Shown: in pieces, positions 55,240 to 63,314 of the stretch
Layout of the letters: the number at the start of each line of letters is the position of its first letter
Numbering within the stretch: the stretch's first letter is position 1
IMG/VR virus record: IMGVR_UViG_3300026116_000040
Coordinates: 1 to 64,000 of that record
Length of the DNA: 64,000 nt
Source: a virus
Strand: one strand, 5' to 3'
The notes under the pieces: generated by a model
What the model was told of the DNA's origin: nothing
Seen by the model: only the letters and a program-made list of their open reading frames with translations
Databases searched by the model: none
Position numbers and translations under genes: made by a program

Positions 55240-55481
55240 ATTTTGTCTATTAATTTATCTATACTAATTATTTGCTGGTAACCCTTAAACATACCGTTAG
55301 TGGGTTTTGCGACTAAATGGTGCGTTGTGATATTAAAAGTTTCCGACCCTTTCCGTTTCCTGCCCTTAGCATATATTCCAGTCTTTATATTATCAGAAGA
55401 AATATCTATAAACGCTTGCAATAAAGCGGCATTTATATTTTCCTTCGTATCGTTTAAGGTTGCATTCTTACTTTCTCCCAT
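55236..55481 (-). CDS. small unknown protein
   Basis: 81 residues; alpha/beta with a basic middle (YAKGRKRKGSETFNITTHHLV). Overlaps both neighbours. Confidence 0.5.
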   Translation of the reverse strand: MGESKNATLNDTKENINAALLQAFIDISSDNIKTGIYAKGRKRKGSETFNITTHHLVAKPTNGMFKGYQQIISIDKLIDKI

Positions 55482-55686
55482 CCTGCCACTCTTTATAAGA
55501 TATTAGCACCGCTTCATCATTTGTGCACAAGATAAACGGCTCATTTACAGGCGTCAACTTATCAATCAACACTTGCTCTTTTGTCGGCTCCACAAATGTA
55601 TCAATTATTTTCTTCCACTTTCTGTATTCCTTTTTGTGGTAGAAGTACTTCTGTTTGGCTTCAGCCAATGTGCTCCCGTGTTTCAA
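55468..55686 (-). CDS. small unknown protein
   Basis: 72 residues, charged N-terminal helix and beta-rich end. Coupled to the membrane protein gene upstream by four bases. Confidence 0.5.
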   Translation of the reverse strand: MKHGSTLAEAKQKYFYHKKEYRKWKKIIDTFVEPTKEQVLIDKLTPVNEPFILCTNDEAVLISYKEWQDGRK

Positions 55687-56117
55687 TTTGCTAATTTAAA
55701 AATTATTGACATACAAAAACAAACTCCCAAAACGATGAAAAGTGTAGAAAAACTTATCATTCCGACTATTCTCAATATCTTACTCCACCATTTTTTAGCG
55801 GTGAACAGGAAACATTTTACCGCTAAGATTGCACTCCAAAAGAAAGCGAATGCAAGGGAGTAGTATTTAAGGACCGCCCAATTATGTTCTTCCCACGAAG
55901 GTCTCCAACTGTTATATTTTGCAGACAACAAAGCTATTACAGCTAACAGAATTACGGACAAGACTTGTACCGCCGGCAAATAATCGTATGGGGTATCTTT
56001 GTAAAATTCAGCATGGTCTTGCGGGTCTTCAGTTGATCCATTATAGGTTGTTGACCGGTCGAAATGGGGCGTGTTTTTCTTTGCCATTTTTGCGTAAAAT
56101 TCTTGATGGTGGTTCAT
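55683..56117 (-). CDS. three-helix membrane protein
   Basis: 144 residues. Polar N-terminus (1-48), then hydrophobic helices at about 49-65, 83-103 and 116-140. No family recognised. Confidence 0.6.
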   Translation of the reverse strand: MNHHQEFYAKMAKKNTPHFDRSTTYNGSTEDPQDHAEFYKDTPYDYLPAVQVLSVILLAVIALLSAKYNSWRPSWEEHNWAVLKYYSLAFAFFWSAILAVKCFLFTAKKWWSKILRIVGMISFSTLFIVLGVCFCMSIIFKLAN

Positions 56118-56128
56118 GTTAGTAAAGG

Positions 56129-56509
56129 TTAAATTAATTTTAATGCTTCTATTATTGCTTTGGTGAGGGCTAAGTAATAATCCGGCAATTCAGACGTGTT
56201 AAATGTTTTTAGTTCTTTATTCACCACGTTTACCGTTCCCATAAATTTAACAACTGGAAAAGATGAATGCTTTACGATTGTTTTGTGATTTACGGAAATA
56301 ATTATTCTGTGTTTTTCTCTGAACCAATCAATTACTTGTTGGTATAATGGGGTAAGCCAAATATCATCTGTCTTTACCTGAAAAGGGCTATTGACAATAT
56401 TAAATTCTATTTTATTATTTGATTTTTCGTAGGAAGCTAAACACGGCTCATTAAATCCTTTTTCTTTTAATTGCAAAGCAATCTCGTAAGAAACAAATAG
56501 TTTTTCCAT
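56129..56509 (-). CDS. conserved phage protein of unknown function
   Basis: 126 residues. LFVSYEIALQLKEKGFNEPCLASY, TPLYQQVIDWFREKH and a final ALTKAIIEALKLI follow a pattern widely seen in proteins of Bacteroidota phages and prophages. Function unknown. Confidence 0.65.
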   Translation of the reverse strand: MEKLFVSYEIALQLKEKGFNEPCLASYEKSNNKIEFNIVNSPFQVKTDDIWLTPLYQQVIDWFREKHRIIISVNHKTIVKHSSFPVVKFMGTVNVVNKELKTFNTSELPDYYLALTKAIIEALKLI

Positions 56510-56521
56510 GTTAGTTTATTA

Positions 56522-56704
56522 TTATCTACTTATCGTTATTTTAATACATTTGTACCCATATTTTTTGCGTAATTTTTCCCATCCGCAGGTATAGTTGTCA
56601 ATAAAGTATTCGATACAACACTTTCTCTCTTTCCGAATTGTGGAAATCCTTAACGTTTTCCCGTTTGGCTCCAAAATGCACCATGCTGTTTGTTGTGCGA
56701 TCAT
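56522..56704 (-). CDS. small unknown protein
   Basis: 60 residues, basic with three Cys. Starts within four bases of the upstream gene's end. Confidence 0.5.
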   Translation of the reverse strand: MIAQQTAWCILEPNGKTLRISTIRKERKCCIEYFIDNYTCGWEKLRKKYGYKCIKITISR

Positions 56705-57231
56705 TTCAATAAAAAATAAGTAATTAATGTATCTCCGTTATTAACAGTGGTCAATATATGATATCTGTTTTTGTGTGTGTAAAAAGTATCCTTTATTATG
56801 CAATTAGTTCCGGCCGGCAAATACACTTTTTCTTTTTGCATCAGGAACCAATTGAGCCTTTTAGGGTAATGTGCTTTGATCCAAAACGCGTTTAACTCAT
56901 TTGATCCATCATCTTTAATGGTTCGCATTGTTCCGTCTGGTTTTTCCTGACAATGATAAGTGTCAAGGGTGCGGCAGGAGCTAAGTAACAAAGCAATTAG
57001 TAATATAGGCACATAAGTAGTCGTCCCGCGTCCACCTCTCCCATATTGTATGATATAGCGAGGTTTTTGTTTGGGCCGCGTAATCCTTTTCTTTAAAACA
57101 TCCATATAACAATTATCGGGGTTAGTTTCATACTTTTCCTTGGCAGCAAGCACCCTTTCAAAATGCGCCATATTAAACGATCCTTTTTTGTTCCACCAGT
57201 TTTCGATGGATTGAAGTTGTGCGTTGTTCAT
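56701..57231 (-). CDS. putative membrane-anchored protein
   Basis: 176 residues. Basic N-terminal part (1-70), a hydrophobic segment with a lipobox-like LLLSSC (about 75-86), and a beta-rich C-terminal domain. If an internal start near residue 70 were used it would be a lipoprotein; the full frame looks coupled to the gene upstream. Confidence 0.5.
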   Translation of the reverse strand: MNNAQLQSIENWWNKKGSFNMAHFERVLAAKEKYETNPDNCYMDVLKKRITRPKQKPRYIIQYGRGGRGTTTYVPILLIALLLSSCRTLDTYHCQEKPDGTMRTIKDDGSNELNAFWIKAHYPKRLNWFLMQKEKVYLPAGTNCIIKDTFYTHKNRYHILTTVNNGDTLITYFLLK

Positions 57232-57243
57232 GGTTGTTTATTT

Positions 57244-58416
57244 TTAATTATTAAAATACTTTTTACTAGTCCCATTATCATAAAAATAAATTAAGATACC
57301 TTTATCTGTAGTTTGGGCATCCTGTCCAAACATGTTTATGATTTTAATAACTGATGGTTCTTTTGTGTCTAAAATAGCGACACTAACCACGTTGAACGTT
57401 TCGTTTTTACCATCATAATCAGTTTGTTTCAATCTATAATAGTAAATTCCTGGTTTAATATTGTCATCATTGAATGTATAAGCAAGTTTCACTACACTAT
57501 TTCCATTTACAGCTTTAGAACCAATTTGACTTACTGTATTAAAATCAACACCATCAGTTGATCGCTCAATCGTAAAATAGTTGTTGTTTATTTCGGAGGC
57601 CGTTGACCAGATTACATTAACACTGCCATTGTTGTGTACTGCATCAAAACTTAATAGCTCTATTGGTAATGGCGGCTGTAATACATAGGTTATTTTAACT
57701 TGACCGTTTGCTCCACTACCACCACCCCTACATTGTCCACCATTCCAATAACCTCCAGCCCCTCCGCCACCTATTACAATTCCACTACCAGCTGACCCAA
57801 AAGTGTTACCGTTTCCACCATTGCCTCCCGCACCACCGCCAGTTCCTATAATACCGCCAGTACCGCCTCCGGTAGAAAGACCATTCCCTCCATTCCCTCC
57901 GCTTCCGGCACCACCACCACCACTACCCGCTCTTGAGGCGGTTGGTGTAAATCCACTGCCACCATTAAAGAATGTAGTTCCTATATTTGAAGCGGTAGAA
58001 GAAACACCTGCTGCTGCAAAGATTGCTGATGTAGAAGAGGTTCCTGCTTGCCCGCCAGTCGCCATTACTAATGTAGTTGATGGTGATTTGAATAAAGAGG
58101 CCCCGCCATTAACTGCTAACGAAGTTGCAACACAAGCAGCTTGCTGCCCGCCTGTCCCTCCGGCACCTACAACTATAGTATATGTTATTCCGGCTGCTAA
58201 GGTAATAACCGACTTGGAGTAAGTCCCACCGCTACCTCCGCCAGCTCCTCCGCCCGACACTGTTGAGTAGCCGCCACCTCCGCCTGCGCCCCAACATTCT
58301 ATTGTTGCCGTTGCCGTACCTGATACTGTGAATGTACCTGTCGATGTATATGTTACTGTTTGAGCTAAAAGTATATTTGATATAAGAATAGCTATTATGA
58401 CCGTTATTTTTTTCAT
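57244..58416 (-). CDS. secreted Gly-rich protein with T9SS-cargo-like C-terminus
   Basis: 390 residues. Signal peptide (about 1-19, ending LLAQ). Residues 20-245 are Gly-rich with repeated GGGAGG and GGxGG motifs, of the type found in Gly-rich phage fibres and adhesins. Residues 250-340 hold a domain starting LPIELLSFDA, with WSTASEINNNYFTIERSTDG and YYYRLKQTDYDG, which is typical of type IX secretion cargo in Bacteroidota. The end (IINMFGQDA...KGILIYFYDNGTSKK) resembles a shortened type A sorting domain. A virus-encoded cell-surface protein is implied. Confidence 0.75.
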   Translation of the reverse strand: MKKITVIIAILISNILLAQTVTYTSTGTFTVSGTATATIECWGAGGGGGYSTVSGGGAGGGSGGTYSKSVITLAAGITYTIVVGAGGTGGQQAACVATSLAVNGGASLFKSPSTTLVMATGGQAGTSSTSAIFAAAGVSSTASNIGTTFFNGGSGFTPTASRAGSGGGGAGSGGNGGNGLSTGGGTGGIIGTGGGAGGNGGNGNTFGSAGSGIVIGGGGAGGYWNGGQCRGGGSGANGQVKITYVLQPPLPIELLSFDAVHNNGSVNVIWSTASEINNNYFTIERSTDGVDFNTVSQIGSKAVNGNSVVKLAYTFNDDNIKPGIYYYRLKQTDYDGKNETFNVVSVAILDTKEPSVIKIINMFGQDAQTTDKGILIYFYDNGTSKKYFNN

Positions 58417-58424
58417 GATATTTA

Positions 58425-58586
58425 TTATTTAGTTATCTCTTTGTCATTCATATCGTAAACCTTATACCCTAAATCTAAGTACTTTTTTATTTTCGTTTTC
58501 TTATTAAAGGTCTCCCCTTCTTTTGAAAGAACGGTTATCTTACCCTTGGTGACACCTTTTTTAGATATTTGAAATTCTTTTTTCAT
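58425..58586 (-). CDS. small unknown basic protein
   Basis: 53 codons, ATG 58586, TAA 58425. Very Lys-rich; beta-strand pattern. The 147 bases to the next gene (58587-58733) are a divergent A/T-rich promoter region with no clear box. Confidence 0.5.
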   Translation of the reverse strand: MKKEFQISKKGVTKGKITVLSKEGETFNKKTKIKKYLDLGYKVYDMNDKEITK

Positions 58587-58733
58587 AATTGTGCGGTTTT
58601 AAATTGTTTTGCTTATTCTAACGAGACAAACTTACACAAAGTTTCAATGTGTAAACTATTTTTTACAAAATCTTTTTCAACAGTCAATTGTTAATAACTT
58701 TTATTGTAAATTATTGTTTACGGTAAATAAATA

Positions 58734-59156
58734 ATGCGTAGGTTTGCCTCAGATAATAATAAAGCGGATATGGATTACAGTATACTAATAAAAGAAGGAC
58801 TTAAAAAGAACAAGATAAGCATTGTTAAGGCTTCATCTTGGCTCAATATAACAAGGCAAGGATTCTACAAAAAATTAACCTCTGGCAATTTCTTCGTTCA
58901 CGAGATGGATATTTTAATTGAGAAGGGAGTTTTATCAAAAAGGACTAAACAGAAAAAGGGGTTCGCAGTTGGTCAGCAGGTAGAATGCACTTTGAAAGAT
59001 GCGGTATGGACAGATAATAATAATGTCGCTATCAGCGGTCCGGCATATAAAGAAGTGTGTACCATTACAGATGTTGATAAAAACGGCGATATTTTATTGA
59101 AAGAGTACCCTATAAACGAAGGTTTTTGGGCTGGAGCATTTAAACTTAAAAAATAA
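58734..59156 (+). CDS. putative HTH regulator with C-terminal SH3-like domain
   Basis: 140 residues. SIVKASSWLNITRQGFYKKLTSG (about 28-50) has helix-turn-helix character like Cro/CI-type proteins, and VGQQVECTLKD onward is beta-rich. First gene of the plus-strand recombination operon, so it may regulate it. An internal Met near residue 13 is an alternative start. Confidence 0.55.
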   Translation: MRRFASDNNKADMDYSILIKEGLKKNKISIVKASSWLNITRQGFYKKLTSGNFFVHEMDILIEKGVLSKRTKQKKGFAVGQQVECTLKDAVWTDNNNVAISGPAYKEVCTITDVDKNGDILLKEYPINEGFWAGAFKLKK

Positions 59157-59158
59157 TT

Positions 59159-59512
59159 ATGGAAAAACAAAATATTGCACCATTTTACATCGGTCAAAAG
59201 GTTGTGTATATTACTGGAAACAATATGCCAAAAGGGACAATAGATGTCGTTGCCGATATAAAACAAGATCTTTGTGGGTGCTGGTTCATATCGCTCAGCA
59301 AAAATAAATCAAGCTTAGTTAGAGAGACAAACCCTTTGGCGTCTATTATTCAATGTGGCACGTGTCACAAAATGTTCGGTCGTGAAGGGTGGGTGAAGCT
59401 TGATTATTACTGGCTAGCTTCCTCCTTCCGCCCCGTTCAAGAACAAACCTTTCCATTAATAACCTATGAAAAGGTGATGGAGAAAGAAAAACAATTGATA
59501 AGTGCTAACTAA
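59159..59512 (+). CDS. unknown protein
   Basis: 117 residues. FYIGQKVVYITGNNMPKGTIDVVADIKQD suggests a small SH3-like barrel; contains CGTCHK, a possible metal pair. Starts two bases after the previous gene. Confidence 0.55.
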   Translation: MEKQNIAPFYIGQKVVYITGNNMPKGTIDVVADIKQDLCGCWFISLSKNKSSLVRETNPLASIIQCGTCHKMFGREGWVKLDYYWLASSFRPVQEQTFPLITYEKVMEKEKQLISAN

Positions 59513-59526
59513 AAAATAATTTATAC

Positions 59527-60366
59527 ATGTCAACAGAAAACACAACAATCACTCTTTTAAAGCAGCAGCAGTCAACTTTAGAGGCAATAATCAGGATTAA
59601 TGTTCCGCAAAAAGATGATGCGGCAGCAATAGCTATTCAGGAGTTAGAGTTCCTTTCCATGCACATGATAGCAAAGCCTTTCATTGCAGAGTGTATTCAA
59701 GAAACGGTTATTCATGCTGTTAAATATTCCTTAAAGAATAATCTTTCTTTGGACCCGAACGCAGGATTGGTTTACTTGACTCCCGTGTCTGTAAAAACAG
59801 GGAAAGATGCCAATGGAAGAGATATTTACAAAACAGCTTTGGAAATAAAACCTACAGCAGATGGAAAATTAAGTATTGCTTATCAGTGTGGAACTATCTT
59901 GGATCACGAACGTCCGGTTGTAAAAAAGGATGGATCAGGAAAAGTTGTTAGTGTATCGGTTAAGATACTACTACCATCCGTACCGTCACCAAGGTGGGAA
60001 ATGGTGGAGATAGACCAGTCTGATTTTGACCGGCTGCGTAAATATTCTCACCTTAAAAATGCTCGCGGGAAAAACGATGCGAATATAGAAAAGTTAAATT
60101 ATGCTAATCCGCTATACACTAGCTTCAACGGAGGTGTAGATCCTGAATTTGCACGTAGCAAGGTGGTTTCTACTGCATTAAAGAAAAGGGGAACCAATAT
60201 GGCTTCGCGTTTGTCGGAAAGGATTGTGACGGCGCAGACTAAAGAGGTAATGCCAGACATACAGGAAAATAAAAAACAGGAAACTGAATACGCCGAGGTA
60301 ATTGAGAGCAAAACGAATGAGCCAACGGCGAATACGGTAGAAATGCCTAATGTGGAGGATTTGTAA
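59527..60366 (+). CDS. recT: RecT-family ssDNA-annealing protein
   Basis: 279 residues. KYSLKNNLSLDPNAGLVYLTP matches the RecT pattern (A-x-x-x-x-L-x-x-P...v-x-l-v-P/T), followed by a region like G-x-x-E-x-x-K (here R-D-I-Y-K-T-A-L-E-I-K) and the late R-S-K-V-V-S-T-A-L-K-K-R-G. Such proteins anneal complementary strands in phage recombination. The acidic tail is typical. No exonuclease partner is visible nearby. Confidence 0.75.
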   Translation: MSTENTTITLLKQQQSTLEAIIRINVPQKDDAAAIAIQELEFLSMHMIAKPFIAECIQETVIHAVKYSLKNNLSLDPNAGLVYLTPVSVKTGKDANGRDIYKTALEIKPTADGKLSIAYQCGTILDHERPVVKKDGSGKVVSVSVKILLPSVPSPRWEMVEIDQSDFDRLRKYSHLKNARGKNDANIEKLNYANPLYTSFNGGVDPEFARSKVVSTALKKRGTNMASRLSERIVTAQTKEVMPDIQENKKQETEYAEVIESKTNEPTANTVEMPNVEDL

Positions 60367-60836
60367 TGGACACAACAAAACTTAGTCAAATCGCAAACGA
60401 AATACTGGAGGCTAATCCCGAAGGAATACTTTCTGGCTCTTTAGCTTTACACAAACAAGGCTTTAAAATTCGTCGTGAGCCTCAAGATATTGATATTTTT
60501 ATGCCTTACGGATCTAAATTTATTCCAATAGAAGGGATGGTTAAATACAATAGAGGTAACGATGGGGGATATGATGATGAAGATTACGAAAGGGTTACTT
60601 ATAAGTGGACAGAAAAAGCGCAAGATGTGCCCGCCTTCCTTTTGGATGAAACACTTATAGATATTTTAACTTCCGTAAATGAAGATTTCCCAACATTAAA
60701 AATAAGCGAAAAAGGCAATTATGTTTCTTTTGAAGAGATATTAAAGTTTAAAATAGCTCATTCGTTTGGAGAAAGGCTAACAGGACAATTAAAGCATAAA
60801 CACGATATTATACATATGTTAATTAACAATTATTAA
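60366..60836 (+). CDS. nucleotidyltransferase-fold protein
   Basis: 156 residues. GSLALHKQGFKIRREPQDIDIFM gives the G-S...D-x-D pattern of the Pol-beta-like nucleotidyltransferases (G-S-x9-14-D-x-D). A third acidic residue may be LIDIL. Related proteins modify RNA, protein or small molecules; the substrate is unknown. Starts by overlapping the recT stop. Confidence 0.65.
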   Translation: MDTTKLSQIANEILEANPEGILSGSLALHKQGFKIRREPQDIDIFMPYGSKFIPIEGMVKYNRGNDGGYDDEDYERVTYKWTEKAQDVPAFLLDETLIDILTSVNEDFPTLKISEKGNYVSFEEILKFKIAHSFGERLTGQLKHKHDIIHMLINNY

Positions 60837-60843
60837 AAACAAC

Positions 60844-61335
60844 ATGACTAGAATAACAAAAGAAATCGCCCAAGAGGTCGCCACAAGGATGACTGAAAAG
60901 AAAAAAATGGAAATAGACGTTTTAGATAAAAAACTGAAAGATTGTGTCCACAAATACGTCCTGAAACAGATACCAAAGTCTGTTTTGGCATGCTTTAAAA
61001 ATAATAAAGGCTACTTTAATACGCGTAGTAGTTTTCAGTTTGTGGGGAACGGATTTAATTTTGAGTCTTACTATGTTAATAGCGATTTACCGTACAATAA
61101 ATACCAATTATCGCCAGATGTTGAAACAGCCAAAGCTATATTGCAGATAAAACACGAGAAGGATAAAAAGAATGTTGAGCGAAATAGTTTAAGGAGTGAA
61201 ATCGAAATCGCTCTTTATAATTTAAAAACCTATAATGCCGTTGAAAAAGAGTTTCCTGAAGCTTTTAAGTTATTACCAAAAAGAATAACGCAAGCCCTCA
61301 CAATAAATATAAAATCAATTAGAGAAAAACTTTAA
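60844..61335 (+). CDS. unknown protein
   Basis: 163 residues, charged helical with a beta-rich middle. No family recognised. Confidence 0.55.
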   Translation: MTRITKEIAQEVATRMTEKKKMEIDVLDKKLKDCVHKYVLKQIPKSVLACFKNNKGYFNTRSSFQFVGNGFNFESYYVNSDLPYNKYQLSPDVETAKAILQIKHEKDKKNVERNSLRSEIEIALYNLKTYNAVEKEFPEAFKLLPKRITQALTINIKSIREKL

Positions 61336-61338
61336 TTT

Positions 61339-62442
61339 ATGGAAACACAACTAACAACAACCCCCGCCAGCACAAACAATGACGTTGTACAAAAAAAGCG
61401 CAAATCTTGGGCTGATTTAGGCGAAGCAACGCACAATCTGGATTTAAAATTACAGGCGATGGCGCAGTCGGCTTTAAACGATATTGCCGTATTGCCAACA
61501 ACCATAACCGACATTCCACTAGCAGAACAAAAGTTGAAGGATGTAAAGCGAAAGTTTGTGGAAATAAAAACGGAACGAATGACAGTAACCAGCAAATTGG
61601 AAATTATCAAAGACCGGTTAATGCTTTCCGAAGAATCCGGCTCTGCTCCTGTCGCTGCTTACGAAAAAACAATCATTGCTATTAAAAAGGCGGACGAGGA
61701 AGTGAAAAAACAGGATAAGTTAAAAGCTGATAATGTTAAAGCATGCAGGGAATATTTGGCAAAATACAAAGCAGATAAAATAGCAGTGTTTAACAAAAGC
61801 ATATTAGATGCTGTTGGTGCTAAATACACTTTTGCGCTAGGAGACGGTAACATAACAACAGAGGGGCTCGAACAATACATTACCCAACAGTTGTCTAAAG
61901 CCACTTTAGCTCATTTTACCATACTTGCTCCCATAAGATCGTTCGAGCACATTAGTAATATTGAATTTAAAGCACTATGCGATGAGCTGATAACCAACGA
62001 CCCTACATCTTTTTTAAAAGAATACGAGCGTTTATTGCGCCATAAATTCTCCGACTACGAAATAGCCCTAAACAATAAAGTGCAGGCTTTGGAAAACGAT
62101 AGGATAGAAAAAGAGTTGGCGGATAAGAAGGCTGCCGAGGAGAAACAGAACGCCGAAATTGCTGCCCAATTAGCCTCTGTTGCTGTTACGCCGGTTGTCG
62201 ATTCGGGTATTAGAAAGTTGAAATCCGAATACAAAATAGACATGGAAGAAACATTGGAGAATAGTGTTATTGTAATGACCGCTTTTGTTGCTAATATTGC
62301 GGCGATAAGACCAATGTTGAAAGTTAACAAATTCGATTCCTTTAATATCGGCCAAATGAAAACTTATCTGTGCAAGATCAAAACAATGGACGAAGAGTTT
62401 AGCTATACCGGTATTGTATTTAAAACAATTGATAAATTATAA
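61339..62442 (+). CDS. coiled-coil protein of recombination operon
   Basis: 367 residues. Long heptad regions at about 60-150 and 250-290, a mixed region between, and a conserved-looking C-terminal part ending in an FDSFNIGQMK stretch. Position between RecT and the ssDNA-binding protein hints at DNA metabolism. Start at 61339, four bases after the previous stop. Confidence 0.55.
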   Translation: METQLTTTPASTNNDVVQKKRKSWADLGEATHNLDLKLQAMAQSALNDIAVLPTTITDIPLAEQKLKDVKRKFVEIKTERMTVTSKLEIIKDRLMLSEESGSAPVAAYEKTIIAIKKADEEVKKQDKLKADNVKACREYLAKYKADKIAVFNKSILDAVGAKYTFALGDGNITTEGLEQYITQQLSKATLAHFTILAPIRSFEHISNIEFKALCDELITNDPTSFLKEYERLLRHKFSDYEIALNNKVQALENDRIEKELADKKAAEEKQNAEIAAQLASVAVTPVVDSGIRKLKSEYKIDMEETLENSVIVMTAFVANIAAIRPMLKVNKFDSFNIGQMKTYLCKIKTMDEEFSYTGIVFKTIDKL

Positions 62443-62458
62443 AATAAATAAAAACAAC

Positions 62459-62953
62459 ATGAAAAAGAGACAGCCAATTACAAGCCAAACGCTAAGAAAA
62501 CGAGCGCAAAAAAAGAAAACACCAAAAACGTCTTACGAAAAGTTAAAGGCAGAAATAGAAAAGTTGATTAAGGAGAAGTCTTTAACAGCCACAAAAATTG
62601 ATAACTTAAAGGCTGAAAACACTGCCCTGAAAAAAGACTGTAATCATTTGGTAGATGAAAGCGTTGAGTTGAAATCAGCTTTGGACATCTCTCTGGAGGA
62701 AGCTGACAAATTAAAATATCAACTATCGGTTTATGAAGAGCGTGAAAAAGCGCAGGCAGAAGAGTTGATGGTAAAAGAAGAAGAGTCTTTTGGTATAGCT
62801 GACGCCAAATCCTTAAAAGGTAAGCTAACCAAGCTGCAACAAGAAAAAGAATCCGCTATCCGTAAATTTGATGACGAAATAGAGGTTGCCAACTTGCAGA
62901 TTAAAGAATACATCGTAAATTTGGACAATGAAAAAAATATCTTAACTAATTAA
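62459..62953 (+). CDS. coiled-coil protein
   Basis: 164 residues from ATG 62459; an earlier in-frame start would overlap the previous gene. Basic N-terminus followed by a nearly continuous coiled coil. Function unknown. Confidence 0.55.
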   Translation: MKKRQPITSQTLRKRAQKKKTPKTSYEKLKAEIEKLIKEKSLTATKIDNLKAENTALKKDCNHLVDESVELKSALDISLEEADKLKYQLSVYEEREKAQAEELMVKEEESFGIADAKSLKGKLTKLQQEKESAIRKFDDEIEVANLQIKEYIVNLDNEKNILTN

Positions 62954-62960
62954 TAAAAAA

Positions 62961-63314
62961 ATGTCAGACGTACAAGGAACAATAAAGGTAATCGGAGAAA
63001 CACAGGTTGTTTCCGAGAAGTTTTCAAAAAGAGAATTTGTGTTAACAACCGGAGAGCAATATCCACAACATTTGCCAATGCAATTAACTCAGGCGAAGTG
63101 TGATTTATTGGATGGGTTTAAAATTGGAGACGAAATAAAGGTTTACTATAACCTTCGTGGTAGAGAGTGGACAAATAAAGAAGGAAAGGTTCAGTATTTT
63201 GGGACTACAGAGGTTTGGAAAATTGAAAAGATTGGATCGCATACGGAAACGAATGTGAGTGATGGAGCGCAAGCTCCCACAACAGGAGTAGAGGAAGATT
63301 CGCTCCCATTTTAA
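62961..63314 (+). CDS. DUF3127-like ssDNA-binding OB protein
   Basis: 117 residues. KFSKREFVLTTGEQYPQHLPMQ, GFKIGDEIKVYYNLRGREW and KVQYFGTTEVWKIEKI match the DUF3127 order. The last residues EEDSLPF form an acidic SSB-like tail, which usually recruits partner proteins. Likely the phage's single-strand-binding protein. Confidence 0.75.
   Translation: MSDVQGTIKVIGETQVVSEKFSKREFVLTTGEQYPQHLPMQLTQAKCDLLDGFKIGDEIKVYYNLRGREWTNKEGKVQYFGTTEVWKIEKIGSHTETNVSDGAQAPTTGVEEDSLPF

Noticed and set aside
57803-58222. A 139-codon plus-strand Pro-rich ORF
   Set aside because: Mirror image of the Gly-rich repeats in the secreted protein; codon pattern is antisense.
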